Position numbers and translations under genes: made by a program. Below the pieces are notes generated by a model that worked only from the letters and a program-made list of their open reading frames with translations, was not told where the DNA came from and did no database searches. This document shows, in pieces, positions 34,091 to 43,101 of a stretch of DNA of 64,000 nt (positions are counted from its first letter, which is position 1; every line of letters starts with the position of its first letter). The stretch covers positions 2,356,001-2,420,000 of the forward strand of contig NZ_JADFFM010000001.1 in NCBI RefSeq assembly GCF_015221995.1, written 5' to 3'. This stretch comes from Mucilaginibacter boryungensis (GTDB lineage Bacteria; Bacteroidota; Bacteroidia; Sphingobacteriales; Sphingobacteriaceae).

Positions 34091-34217
34091 TCCGGCCCCC
34101 TTGCCCCTGCTGAATTTTTAGCATCTATAAGCAAGTCTGCAACTTGATTCTCAATTATACATGTGCAATCTCAAATAAATTCGGGATGACGGGCTGATTT
34201 TTTTAAATTACGCCGCC

Positions 34218-36266
34218 ATGAATAAACTACCTACGCTGGTGTTGCTTATTGTTTGCCTGATCTCGTTCAAAGCTAAAGCGCAACAAGTACCCCCTACCCA
34301 GCTTGACGACGTTCGCCAGGAGTGCCGCAAGCTTTTATTATCTGACACAGCTTACGCGACAGAACAAAGCTTCCGTTTAACAGATGATATCCGTTACAAT
34401 ACGGATGCCGCAGGTTATTTTAAGGCCCTAACGCCCGAAGGTAATTGGAAAGATCTTGATTACAGCCGCGCCGATATCCCAAGTTCATGGCCGCCGGTAT
34501 GGCACTTGTACCGGGTAATGCTGCTGTGCCGCCAATACTATAAGACTAACAACCCGCAATATTTGGAAGGTATTCATCGTGCCCTGGCTTTCTATATCAA
34601 AAACGATTTTAAGTGCAATAACTGGTGGCAAAATGAGATCAACGTACCTTATGTCTACAGCAGCATTATGCTGATGCTGGGAAAGGACGCAAATGCCGGT
34701 GAGATTGCTTATTTAGATAACATACAGGTTGGCCGCGAGCGCCAGCAAAAGAACCCGACCGGACAAAATAAAATATGGCAAAAAGATATTGAAGCCCGTA
34801 TAGCACTGTTGCACCGCGACCAGGCCGCCTTTGCCACGGCTATCAACAGCATGCAATCGGTCATCACCCAGTCTACCGCCGAGGGTATACAAGCCGACAA
34901 CTCATTTCAGCAACATGGCACAATGCTGCAGTTTGGCAACTATGGGCTGCATTTTATCAATAGCTTATTATTTTGGATAAGATTGACGGCAAATACGTCG
35001 TTTGCGTTTAGTAGTGATAAACAGCAGATCATTTTCAACTACTGCTCGGATGGTTTGCGGTGGACGGTGTTTAAAGGCGCCATGGATATTACCGCTATTG
35101 GGCGCCAAATACGCCCGGGTTTTGCAGAAAAGCGGGGCGCTAACTTGTATGATGATTTTAATTTGATCAAATCGTTCGATAATAATGCCTGCAAGTATTT
35201 TCTTGATGGTTTAAACCCCGCATCAAATTGTACACTTGCGGGCAACAAAGGCTTTTGGCGCAGCGATTATATGGTGCAAATGCAATCGGGCCAGTATATG
35301 ATGAGTGTGAAGATGCACGGGCCGTTTGTAAAAAAGACAGAATCAATCAACGGCGAAAATTTATTAGGTGCCTACCTTAGTGATGGAGTAACACTTATCC
35401 AGCGCACTGGTAACGAGTATAAAAACATACAGGCCCTGTGGCGCTGGAATATGCTGTCCGGCACCACAACCGATACTACACTTGTAGTCACCGATGCCAA
35501 ATTGTTGACCAGCAGTAATCAGTCCGGCTTTGTGGGGCAAATATCAAACGGGATAGTAGGCGCCAGCGCTATGTATTATAACCGAATGGAGGTAAGCGCT
35601 TATAAAAGTTATTTTTTTATTAACGATATGATGGTGGCCCTGGGCGCTGGTATCACATCGCCGCAAATAAAAAATGTGGTAACTACTGTTAACCAGCGTT
35701 ATTACAATTACCGCACCGGCGGTAAACAACTAAAGGGCGAAGGCTGGATGTGGCAGGATGGCGTAGGCTATTTCTTCCCGGATAAAAGTACGGAGTTAAA
35801 AAGCATCATCAGTCGCCGCAAAGCAGATTGGGGAATGGTGGATAAACAGTCGGCCGGGAAAATTTCTATTGATTCTACCATTACCTGGTATATCGGCCAC
35901 AACAATTCAGATAAGTACAGCTACATGATAAAACCCGCGTATGGGGTAGTGGCTACCCGCAAACTTGCTCCGCATTTGCCGGTGAAGATTATATCCAATA
36001 CCAAAGATATCCAGGCCGTGCAATCGGCAGGGACTATTATCGTGGTATTTTACAAACCCGGGACATTGCATCTAACCGAAACCCAGCGCCTGCAAACCGA
36101 CCAGCCTTGTATGCTTATATGCAAAGCCGGGCCGGCAGGTTACGAAGTTTGGGCATCAGATCCTACCCGAAAGTTAACAGTAGCTAATATTACGCTTAAT
36201 AAAAAAAATGTACAAGCGCAGTTCCCCCAAGGGGAAATACTAGGATCAACGATAAAAGTTTTATAA
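34218..36266 (+). CDS. Polysaccharide lyase family 8 (chondroitin/hyaluronan-type lyase)
   Basis: The 682-residue protein has a signal peptide (ends KAKAQ), an N-terminal alpha/alpha toroid to about residue 340, and C-terminal beta sandwiches. Family 8 catalytic motifs are visible: NNWWQNEI (Asn), ADNSFQQHGTMLQFGNYGLHF (His and Tyr) and TAIGRQIRPGF (Arg). The length fits Pedobacter chondroitinase AC (about 700). It cleaves uronic-acid polysaccharides by beta-elimination; hyaluronan, chondroitin and xanthan are the known family substrates. No SusC/SusD genes adjoin, so this is not a usual polysaccharide utilisation locus. Confidence 0.85.
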   Translation: MNKLPTLVLLIVCLISFKAKAQQVPPTQLDDVRQECRKLLLSDTAYATEQSFRLTDDIRYNTDAAGYFKALTPEGNWKDLDYSRADIPSSWPPVWHLYRVMLLCRQYYKTNNPQYLEGIHRALAFYIKNDFKCNNWWQNEINVPYVYSSIMLMLGKDANAGEIAYLDNIQVGRERQQKNPTGQNKIWQKDIEARIALLHRDQAAFATAINSMQSVITQSTAEGIQADNSFQQHGTMLQFGNYGLHFINSLLFWIRLTANTSFAFSSDKQQIIFNYCSDGLRWTVFKGAMDITAIGRQIRPGFAEKRGANLYDDFNLIKSFDNNACKYFLDGLNPASNCTLAGNKGFWRSDYMVQMQSGQYMMSVKMHGPFVKKTESINGENLLGAYLSDGVTLIQRTGNEYKNIQALWRWNMLSGTTTDTTLVVTDAKLLTSSNQSGFVGQISNGIVGASAMYYNRMEVSAYKSYFFINDMMVALGAGITSPQIKNVVTTVNQRYYNYRTGGKQLKGEGWMWQDGVGYFFPDKSTELKSIISRRKADWGMVDKQSAGKISIDSTITWYIGHNNSDKYSYMIKPAYGVVATRKLAPHLPVKIISNTKDIQAVQSAGTIIVVFYKPGTLHLTETQRLQTDQPCMLICKAGPAGYEVWASDPTRKLTVANITLNKKNVQAQFPQGEILGSTIKVL

Positions 36267-36278
36267 ATTTGGCTTGAT

Positions 36279-36833
36279 ATGACATCCGAAACATATATAG
36301 GGCTTGGGCGAATAACAGCCCTTATATCATTTTTAATCGGTACAACCATCTTATTTTTTTATTTCATCAGTCTATCTGCTGACTTTGCCTTCATTGGATT
36401 ATTTTTCTTTATGATTGCAGGCCTTGTTAATATTGTTATACTTGTTCTGATACTTATTAACGCCATTGCCAATTCAAATTATCGCAAAAAGCTGCTTATC
36501 TCTGCCGGCCTTATGTTGATAAACATTCCCATTGTATTCTTCTATTTCTTTCTTGGCGGCTTAATAGCAAATACACTCCGCATCACTTTTAATAATAGTA
36601 CCAAAGATATTCTTACCGATATTCGTATTAATGGCTGCAGTGCTAAACATATTGATAAATTAAATGCTGGGGAAAGTCAAACTATTTGGATGAAAATACC
36701 TGGTGATTGCGCGGTAAATATTGATTACCTGGAAAAAGGTGACCGCAAAAAAGCCGACGTTGCCACTTATATCACAAATGAAGGCGGGCAGCAGTTAGAA
36801 TATAACATTGGCGGACAAAATGAGTCTTTTTGA
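36279..36833 (+). CDS. Unknown membrane protein with C-terminal soluble domain
   Basis: This 184-residue protein has three strong membrane helices (about residues 12-32, 38-65, 74-100) and then a soluble domain of about 80 residues, with NNSTKDILTDIRINGC and GESQTIWMKIPGDCAVNIDYLEKG. The two Cys could pair if the domain is periplasmic. The soluble part looks like a beta sandwich. No family recognised. It follows the PL8 gene by 12 nt on the same strand and may share its transcript. Confidence 0.7.
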   Translation: MTSETYIGLGRITALISFLIGTTILFFYFISLSADFAFIGLFFFMIAGLVNIVILVLILINAIANSNYRKKLLISAGLMLINIPIVFFYFFLGGLIANTLRITFNNSTKDILTDIRINGCSAKHIDKLNAGESQTIWMKIPGDCAVNIDYLEKGDRKKADVATYITNEGGQQLEYNIGGQNESF

Positions 36834-36958
36834 TTTATCAGCTTTTATTTTGTAACACTACTACCACATTGTAAAAAAATGTTAAATAAAGCGGCATATT
36901 TTACGTTATTGTCTTTATAACGCTATATTCAGCCATCCATTTTTCTGTTAAGTTACCA

Positions 36959-39679
36959 ATGAATTATAAGAAAATTTTACCTGCTTTTATTTTACTGTTT
37001 TTTACCTGTCTTTCGGTTTTTGCACAGCGCGATACGTTGAGTTTAAAAACCATTATCGACAGATCGGTAAAGTACGCTAACGATTATCCAATAGAGAAGG
37101 TATATGTGCATTTTGATAAACCTTATTACGCTGCAGGAGATACCATTTGGCTAAAAACTTATCTTACAGCTGATATCCACCAGCCATCGCAAATAAGCAA
37201 GATTGTTTATATTGATATGTATAACGATCAGGATTCGTTAACGGCATCCATTAAACTGCCTGTGGTAAATGGTGTAGCGCCGGGAATGATCCCGCTGCCT
37301 GTACAATCATACAAGCAGGGCAATTACCGCTTGCGCGCCTATACTAACTGGAACCTGAATTTTGATGCCAACTACCTGTTCACCAAAGTAATAACAATTG
37401 GCAACCCCATTGATAAAGAAGTGTTGACCAACGTTAACTTTAGCGGTGGTACCAGTCCGCAGCAAGGCGTAACCGTTAAAATATTTTATAAAGATGCCAG
37501 CGGCAGGCCTTACGCAGATAAGAAAGTTAAATGGCGTACCGAGGCCAGTCATGATGAGACAGGCAAGGGCAGCGGCACCACAGATGCAAACGGTTATTTA
37601 ACCATAACGCTGCCACCTACCCCCTCTATCACCCTGGGTGCTTCAACACTATTCACTACTTTAGATATCGGCACAAAAAACGTAACCAATATCTTCCCGT
37701 TAAAATCGGCCGCGACGGGTAAGGATGTACAGTTTTTTCCGGAAGGTGGACAGCTTATAGCCGGTATACCGGTTAAAGTAGCCATTAAAGCTATTAAAGC
37801 CGATGGTTTAGGTATTGAAGTAAAAGGCACCATTGTTGATAATCAGGGTCAAAGCGTTGCTACATTTGCATCGCAGCACCTAGGTATGGGCGCGTTTGCT
37901 TTTCAGCCAGAGGCGGGTAAAAGTTACAAAGCTAATGTCTCTTTTGCCGATGGCTCGCAGGGAAGCTATGATTTGCCACGCGTGCAAGCCAGCGGGATAA
38001 CCCTGTTAGCTATAAATAACGATCCCGACAACCTGGCGGTGCGTATTACATGTAATGAAGTTTATCTTAATGCTAACCAGAATAAGAATTTTTACATTAT
38101 AGGGTCGCAGGGCGGTTTTATTAAGTATGCCGCACAGCAACAGATAAACAAGCAGGTCTTTTCCGCCCCTATCCCAAAAACCAAATTTCAATCAGGTACT
38201 TTACAATTAACCTTGTTTGGGCCAAATGGCTACCCTGTGGCCGAACGCCTGGTATTCATTCAGCGTAACGATCTGCTAAACCTTGCCATAAATACCGACA
38301 AGCCGTTATACCTGCATAGGCAGCCCGTAAAAATGACGATAAGCGCTAAAAATGGGGCACTGCCGGCTGAAGCTAATTTATCGGTATCGGTAATAGATGA
38401 AAAGAAAGTACCCGTTGATGAGGATGCCGAAACCACGATTTTAACCAGTTTACTGCTTACATCCGACTTAAGGGGCTATGTAGAAAAACCAAATTATTAC
38501 TTTAAAAAACCCGATGAAAAAACCGCTGCCGACCTGGACGTATTAATGATGACCCAAGGCTATCGCCGCTTTGTCTTCAGGGATGTATTAATGGGGAAAA
38601 CGCCTAAAATAACCTTACTGCCCGAACAAGGTATCACTATATCGGGCACGCTGCGTAACCGTACAGGGTTACCCATTTTTAAAGGAAATGTACGCTTGCT
38701 GATACCTGATAAAAACTTTTCGGCGCAAACTGTCACCAATTCTGAGGGGCAATTTAAGTTTGAGAACGTAATGGTTAACGATTCGACCAAGGTGACTATT
38801 AATGCCCGTGATAACGTAAATTATAACAGCGTAATGCTACAAATAGACGGTGTAACCTACCCGTCGCCAACACGTATTATTAACCTGCCCGATGAACGTT
38901 TGAATATTGACAGTGCCATGCGCCCTTACCTTGAAAACAGTAAACGTGTTTATAATAATACACACCAACTGAAGGAAGTGGTAATTAAAGCAGCAGCAGC
39001 CCCACGAAGGCTTGGCCATCTTGATCAGTCGGCCCTAATTGGCTTAAGCCCCGAGCCAGACCATTTAATTGACGGCGAACGTTTTAAAGGCTGCACCTTT
39101 TTTGTAAGCTGCCTTCAAAGTATGGCTTTAGGCCTAACCTACATTGACAATATCTTTTATGTGACCAGGGATTATAACGCAGGTATTAGAAAACCGATGG
39201 AAGTATATATGGATGGTTTACAGGTAGATATGAATTACCTGCAAAGCGTTGTAGCCAGCGATGTGGAATCGGTAGAAATATTTTTTAAAGATGGCATGAG
39301 CGGTATAAACCAGCGTGACGGTACGGATGGTGTACTGGTTATCAATAAGAAAAAAGCGCCAAAAGGCATCCCAATGAAACTGGCCGATCTTCAAAAGTTA
39401 CTTCCGCCGCCGTATCTGGTTGAATTTACACCGCATGGCTATACACCTGTAAAAGAGTTTTATTCGCCAAAATACAATCCTGCGCGCACAATCAATACCG
39501 GGGTAGATTTACGCAGCACCATATACTGGAACCCTAAAGTATTAACTGATAAAACAACCGGCAGCACGCTGTTACAATTCAATAACGCTGATGGTACCGG
39601 TAGCTACCGGGCGGTAGTTGAAGGTATAGATAAAGATGGTAATATTGGCCGCTTTATTTACCGATATAGAGTGCAATAG
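36959..39679 (+). CDS. MG2-domain / carboxypeptidase-regulatory / TonB-plug protein
   Basis: The 906-residue exported protein (signal ends LSVFAQ) starts with a macroglobulin MG2-like strand pattern (EKVYVHFDKPYYAAGDTIWLKTYL). Further MG-like sandwiches follow to about residue 530. A carboxypeptidase-regulatory beta sandwich (TISGTLRNRTGLPIFKGNVRLLIPD) is next, and the last ~150 residues contain a plug-like segment (VYMDGLQVDMNYLQSVVASDVESVEIFF). No TonB-dependent barrel is present. Such proteins are usual in Bacteroidota; roles are unproven, probably envelope-associated protein or ligand handling. It is monocistronic with a terminator. Confidence 0.8.
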   Translation: MNYKKILPAFILLFFTCLSVFAQRDTLSLKTIIDRSVKYANDYPIEKVYVHFDKPYYAAGDTIWLKTYLTADIHQPSQISKIVYIDMYNDQDSLTASIKLPVVNGVAPGMIPLPVQSYKQGNYRLRAYTNWNLNFDANYLFTKVITIGNPIDKEVLTNVNFSGGTSPQQGVTVKIFYKDASGRPYADKKVKWRTEASHDETGKGSGTTDANGYLTITLPPTPSITLGASTLFTTLDIGTKNVTNIFPLKSAATGKDVQFFPEGGQLIAGIPVKVAIKAIKADGLGIEVKGTIVDNQGQSVATFASQHLGMGAFAFQPEAGKSYKANVSFADGSQGSYDLPRVQASGITLLAINNDPDNLAVRITCNEVYLNANQNKNFYIIGSQGGFIKYAAQQQINKQVFSAPIPKTKFQSGTLQLTLFGPNGYPVAERLVFIQRNDLLNLAINTDKPLYLHRQPVKMTISAKNGALPAEANLSVSVIDEKKVPVDEDAETTILTSLLLTSDLRGYVEKPNYYFKKPDEKTAADLDVLMMTQGYRRFVFRDVLMGKTPKITLLPEQGITISGTLRNRTGLPIFKGNVRLLIPDKNFSAQTVTNSEGQFKFENVMVNDSTKVTINARDNVNYNSVMLQIDGVTYPSPTRIINLPDERLNIDSAMRPYLENSKRVYNNTHQLKEVVIKAAAAPRRLGHLDQSALIGLSPEPDHLIDGERFKGCTFFVSCLQSMALGLTYIDNIFYVTRDYNAGIRKPMEVYMDGLQVDMNYLQSVVASDVESVEIFFKDGMSGINQRDGTDGVLVINKKKAPKGIPMKLADLQKLLPPPYLVEFTPHGYTPVKEFYSPKYNPARTINTGVDLRSTIYWNPKVLTDKTTGSTLLQFNNADGTGSYRAVVEGIDKDGNIGRFIYRYRVQ

Positions 39680-39702
39680 CATAAACTATTTATAAACTGC
39701 GA

Positions 39703-39732
39703 AGAGACGCCATAACCGGTGTCTCTTTTTTT
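39703..39732 (+). terminator. Terminator after the MG2/plug gene
   Basis: A 9-bp stem (AGAGACGCC with GGTGTCTCT) and a six-base loop, followed by a T run. Confidence 0.85.
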
Positions 39733-39770
39733 GTATCATCTAACAAGGTCTCAATTTATGACATAAAATA

Positions 39771-39782
39771 TACCAATTGGTA
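39771..39782. promoter_or_regulatory. TetR-type operator O1 upstream of the efflux gene
   Basis: TACCAATTGGTA is a perfect 12-bp palindrome within ATATACCAATTGGTATTT. It lies just upstream of the TACATTTG box (39795-39802). The same site recurs at 39854, and a near copy lies before the tetR gene at 41442, so it is most likely the operator of the TetR protein. Confidence 0.75.
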
Positions 39783-39794
39783 TTTTACTATATA

Positions 39795-39802
39795 TACATT
39801 TG
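39795..39802 (+). promoter_or_regulatory. Candidate efflux promoter -7 box
   Basis: TACATTTG matches TAnnTTTG and lies between operators O1 and O2. A repressor on either site would block it. Confidence 0.5.
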
Positions 39803-39853
39803 TTGCGAATTTCACAACAGCCGACTCGCCGGCTATATTTATTTTTATTATTA

Positions 39854-39865
39854 TACCAATTGGTA
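39854..39865. promoter_or_regulatory. TetR-type operator O2
   Basis: TACCAATTGGTA again, identical to O1 over 12 bp and over the surrounding TATACCAATTGGTATTT. It is 15 nt before the efflux start codon at 39881. Confidence 0.75.
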
Positions 39866-39880
39866 TTTTTACTAATCAAC

Positions 39881-41425
39881 ATGAGCCCAATTCAAAGAAA
39901 ATTATTAATGGTAACCGTTATAGGGGCGGCCATTATGGAACTGATAGACATTTCTATTGTTAATGTTGCTTTGTCCCACATGAGCGGCAACCTGGGCGCA
40001 ACCATAGAGGATACCAGTTGGGTTATTACATCATATGCTATAGCCAATGTCATCATTATCCCTATCACCAGTTTCCTTACGGCTAATTTGGGCAGGCGTA
40101 ACTATTATATCGGATCTATAGTTTTATTTACGTTTTGTTCGTTCATGTGTGGTAATGCCGAAAACATTTGGGTGCTGGTATTCTTCCGCTTTTTACAGGG
40201 TATTGGCGGTGGGGCGCTGTTATCGGTGTCGCAGGCTGTTATGTTTGAGTTATTCCCTAAAGAAAAACAGGGCATGGCTGCCGCGTTATTTGGGATAGGT
40301 GTATTCATCGGGCCAACCATTGGGCCTACCCTGGGTGGTTTTATTACCGAAAACTATTCGTGGCCCTGGATATTTTATATCAATATCCCCTTAGGTGCGG
40401 TCACTGCTATATTATGCTATTTTTTACTCACCGAACCTGCGATAAAACCAAAAGTTGCAGCGGTGGACTGGACAGGCATTGCGTTGTTAAGCATTGGTGT
40501 GGGCACGTTGCAAACCGTATTAGAACGTGGCCAAACCGAGGATTGGTTTGCCACAGGCTATATTACTTTGTTTACGGTTATTGCCATTATATCCTTAACA
40601 GCATTTATATTTTGGGAATTGCATATACCCAACCCGGTTGTAAACCTGCGCGTACTGAAAAGTAAAACGTTAAGCATATCCGCTATTTTAACTTTTGTAA
40701 CTGGCTTGGGGATGTTCACCTCTATTTTTCTTACCCCGGTTATTGCGCAGCGTTTATTAGGTTTTACCCCTACCGAAAGCGGTTTGCTGTTATTGCCCGG
40801 TGCCATTCTGGCTTTGTTTGCGCTGATGTTTTCAGGGAAGCTTTTGCAAAAAGGGGTGTCGCCAATATATATTATCGCTTTTGGCTTCTTTATGTTTATG
40901 TATTTTAACTGGTGTATGAGCCGCATTAACCCCGATGTTTCGGCAGCGACCATCAGCCTTAATCTTGTTTTCAGGGCAATAGGAATGGCTTGCTTAACGG
41001 TACCATTAACATCACTGGCCGTATCATCGCTTGAACCTAAAGACATCCCGCAGGGAGCAGCTTTAAATAATATGATGCGGCAACTGGGCGGGTCGTTTGG
41101 CATATCGCTGGTAAATACTTATACCGCCCGGCGTTTTGCCCTGCACCGGGTAGACCTGATCACTAACATAACAGCAACAAACCCGCAAACCCTCAGCAGA
41201 TTACAAGGTTATACCGGCTACTTTCAAACTAAAGGGGCCGGTTTAATTGAGGCTAAACAAAAAGCCATGGCGTTAATAGATATGTCGGTGGTTAAGCAAT
41301 CGGCCTTATTAAGCTATCTTGATGCATTTTTGCTTATCGGGTTGCTTTTTGCATTTACATTGCCCCTATTGTTATTTGTTATTCGCCGTACTAAAGGCCC
41401 GGTAGTTGTCGTGTCCGATCATTAA
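39881..41425 (+). CDS. DHA2 family MFS drug efflux transporter (EmrB/QacA-like)
   Basis: The 514-residue inner-membrane protein has about 14 membrane helices. Hallmarks of the DHA2 group are MELIDISIVNVALSHM in helix 1, LGRRNYYIGSIVLF as motif A, LQGIGGGALLSVSQAV, and motif C GIGVFIGPTIGPTLGGFI. It is a proton-drug antiporter; the drug is unknown. The outer-membrane and periplasmic EmrA/TolC-like partners are not adjacent. I chose ATG 39881; the open frame back to 39800 contains the promoter and operator O2. It precedes tetR by 40 nt and is controlled by shared operators. Confidence 0.9.
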   Translation: MSPIQRKLLMVTVIGAAIMELIDISIVNVALSHMSGNLGATIEDTSWVITSYAIANVIIIPITSFLTANLGRRNYYIGSIVLFTFCSFMCGNAENIWVLVFFRFLQGIGGGALLSVSQAVMFELFPKEKQGMAAALFGIGVFIGPTIGPTLGGFITENYSWPWIFYINIPLGAVTAILCYFLLTEPAIKPKVAAVDWTGIALLSIGVGTLQTVLERGQTEDWFATGYITLFTVIAIISLTAFIFWELHIPNPVVNLRVLKSKTLSISAILTFVTGLGMFTSIFLTPVIAQRLLGFTPTESGLLLLPGAILALFALMFSGKLLQKGVSPIYIIAFGFFMFMYFNWCMSRINPDVSAATISLNLVFRAIGMACLTVPLTSLAVSSLEPKDIPQGAALNNMMRQLGGSFGISLVNTYTARRFALHRVDLITNITATNPQTLSRLQGYTGYFQTKGAGLIEAKQKAMALIDMSVVKQSALLSYLDAFLLIGLLFAFTLPLLLFVIRRTKGPVVVVSDH

Positions 41426-41441
41426 TTTTTTAAAACGTCAA

Positions 41442-41453
41442 TACCTATTGGTA
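41442..41453. promoter_or_regulatory. TetR-type operator O3 before tetR
   Basis: TACCTATTGGTA keeps the outer TACC/GGTA arms of O1 and O2 with a changed centre. It lies 12 nt before the tetR ATG, consistent with autorepression. Confidence 0.65.
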
Positions 41454-41465
41454 TATTTACATATC

Positions 41466-42071
41466 ATGGATAAATCATTATCAAAAGCCGAACGTACCCG
41501 GCGTTTTATTATTGAAACAACGGCCCCTATATTCAATACCAAAGGATACGAGGGTACTTCTATGTCGGATATTACGGAGGCGACCGGCTTAACCAAAGGC
41601 AGTATTTATGGAAACTTTGAGAATAAAGAGGCAGTAGCGTTGGCCGCCTTTGATCATAACTATGCCATCATCAAAAAAACAATTACCGATAAAATTGCCC
41701 AGTCACAAACTTATCATGATAAACTGATGGTTTATGCCACTGTGTACCACAGTTTTACCCGTCGGTCGGGTTTTGTAAAGGGTGGTTGCCCCATATTAAA
41801 CACAGCCGTTGAAGCCGATGATACTAACCCCCTGTTGTGCGCAAAGGCGGCCAGCGCCATACAAAGCTGGCGCAATGCCATTATGAATTTAATAAAAGCG
41901 GGGGTAGCATCGGGCGAGTTTAAACAGGGTTTAGACCACGAGCAGATTGCTTTATCTATTATAGCACTTATTGAAGGCGGGGTAATGATATCTAAAGTTA
42001 CGAATACACCAGCCAATTTAGATATTGTGTTAAAAACGGTAGCTGCGCTGATAGGTCAGTTAAAAAAATAG
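41466..42071 (+). CDS. TetR/AcrR family repressor
   Basis: The 201-residue regulator has an N-terminal TetR helix-turn-helix: AERTRRFIIETTAPIFNTKGYEGTSMSDITEATGLTKGSIYGNFENKEAV. The ligand-binding part includes FVKGGCPILNTAVEADD, typical of the group with a conserved GCP/N-E segment. It most likely represses the DHA2 gene and itself through TACCAATTGGTA sites. I chose ATG 41466 since the open frame upstream runs over the operator. A strong terminator follows. Confidence 0.9.
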   Translation: MDKSLSKAERTRRFIIETTAPIFNTKGYEGTSMSDITEATGLTKGSIYGNFENKEAVALAAFDHNYAIIKKTITDKIAQSQTYHDKLMVYATVYHSFTRRSGFVKGGCPILNTAVEADDTNPLLCAKAASAIQSWRNAIMNLIKAGVASGEFKQGLDHEQIALSIIALIEGGVMISKVTNTPANLDIVLKTVAALIGQLKK

Positions 42072-42123
42072 AGCCCCCCTCACAAGTTTGGAAAAATACC
42101 GGCATTTGTGGGGGCGTTTTTCT
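42072..42123 (+). terminator. Terminator after tetR
   Basis: A long stem with GCCCCCCTCACAA opposite TTTGTGGGGGC and a large loop is followed by TTTTT. Confidence 0.8.
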
Positions 42124-42182
42124 ATATTAAATAGGGTTAACCATTCCTGAAAAATCCCTACATTTCCGCCGCTTAATTTATC

Positions 42183-43013
42183 ATGATCAAAAAAGAGAAT
42201 TATACAATTGCAGGCGCCGGCGGCCGTTTAATGCTGGCAGACCTTACTTATGACGATACCAGGTCGCGCGGGCCAATGATCATCTTCTCGCATGGGTTTA
42301 ACGGTTTTAAAGATTGGGGCGCATACAACCTGATGGCCGATTATTTTGCCAGGCAAGGTTTCCGTTTCCTGAAATTCAATTACTCGCACAACGGCACCAC
42401 GCCCGCTCAGCCGGTTAATTATGCCGACCTGATAGCCTATAGTGAAAACACCTTTAGTATAGAACTGGATGATCTGGGCCGTATAATAGATTTTGCCTGT
42501 AACGGCACCGCAATTCCCCGTGCGCAAAGTGTTACGCTGATGGGACATAGTATGGGTGGCGGTATTAGCATTATAAAAGCCGCCGAAGATAAACGCGTAA
42601 GTAATTTGGTCACCATGGCAGCCATAGCAGGCTTCCGGAATTTATGGTTGGAAGAGGACGAAGCGCAATGGCGTTTGCAAGGCGTTCAGTATTTTTTAAA
42701 TGGGCGTACGGGTATGGAAATGCCCGTAAAATCGGGTTTACTGGATGACCTGGACCGCAACCCTGTACGATTAAATATAGCCGCCAAGGCCGCCGAAATA
42801 ACCGTACCCTGGTTATTAGTTCACGGCGATATGGATACTATTATACCACTAAACCATGCCCACCAGTTGAAAGCCGCGCAGCCTGCTGCTGAATTATTAG
42901 TGATCCAAAAGGCCGATCATGTCCTTAATACCGCTCACCCCTATCCATACAACACTTTAACCGTGGAAATGCAGGAGTTTTGCGACGCGACGGTTAAGTT
43001 TTTGCGTAACTAA
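42183..43013 (+). CDS. Alpha/beta hydrolase (dienelactone-hydrolase/esterase-like)
   Basis: The 276-residue cytoplasmic hydrolase has an oxyanion loop FSHGFNGFKDWG, the nucleophile elbow MGHSMGGG, the acid in VHGDMDTIIP, and the catalytic His in KADHVLNTAHPY. These make a complete Ser-Asp-His triad. The late His position and the loop resemble serine aminopeptidase or esterase-like family members. Substrate unknown. It is monocistronic. Confidence 0.85.
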   Translation: MIKKENYTIAGAGGRLMLADLTYDDTRSRGPMIIFSHGFNGFKDWGAYNLMADYFARQGFRFLKFNYSHNGTTPAQPVNYADLIAYSENTFSIELDDLGRIIDFACNGTAIPRAQSVTLMGHSMGGGISIIKAAEDKRVSNLVTMAAIAGFRNLWLEEDEAQWRLQGVQYFLNGRTGMEMPVKSGLLDDLDRNPVRLNIAAKAAEITVPWLLVHGDMDTIIPLNHAHQLKAAQPAAELLVIQKADHVLNTAHPYPYNTLTVEMQEFCDATVKFLRN

Positions 43014-43101
43014 TTTGTGAAAGTAATATAAAGTATATAACCATATTTCGTTATTTGCGTTTACTTTCTAAAAATGTATATAGCTCATACCTGCAGATAG
43101 A

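Noticed and set aside
39800..39880. Upstream extension of the DHA2 transporter
   Set aside because: Contains the promoter box and operator O2; the transporter motif starts at MSPIQRKLL.
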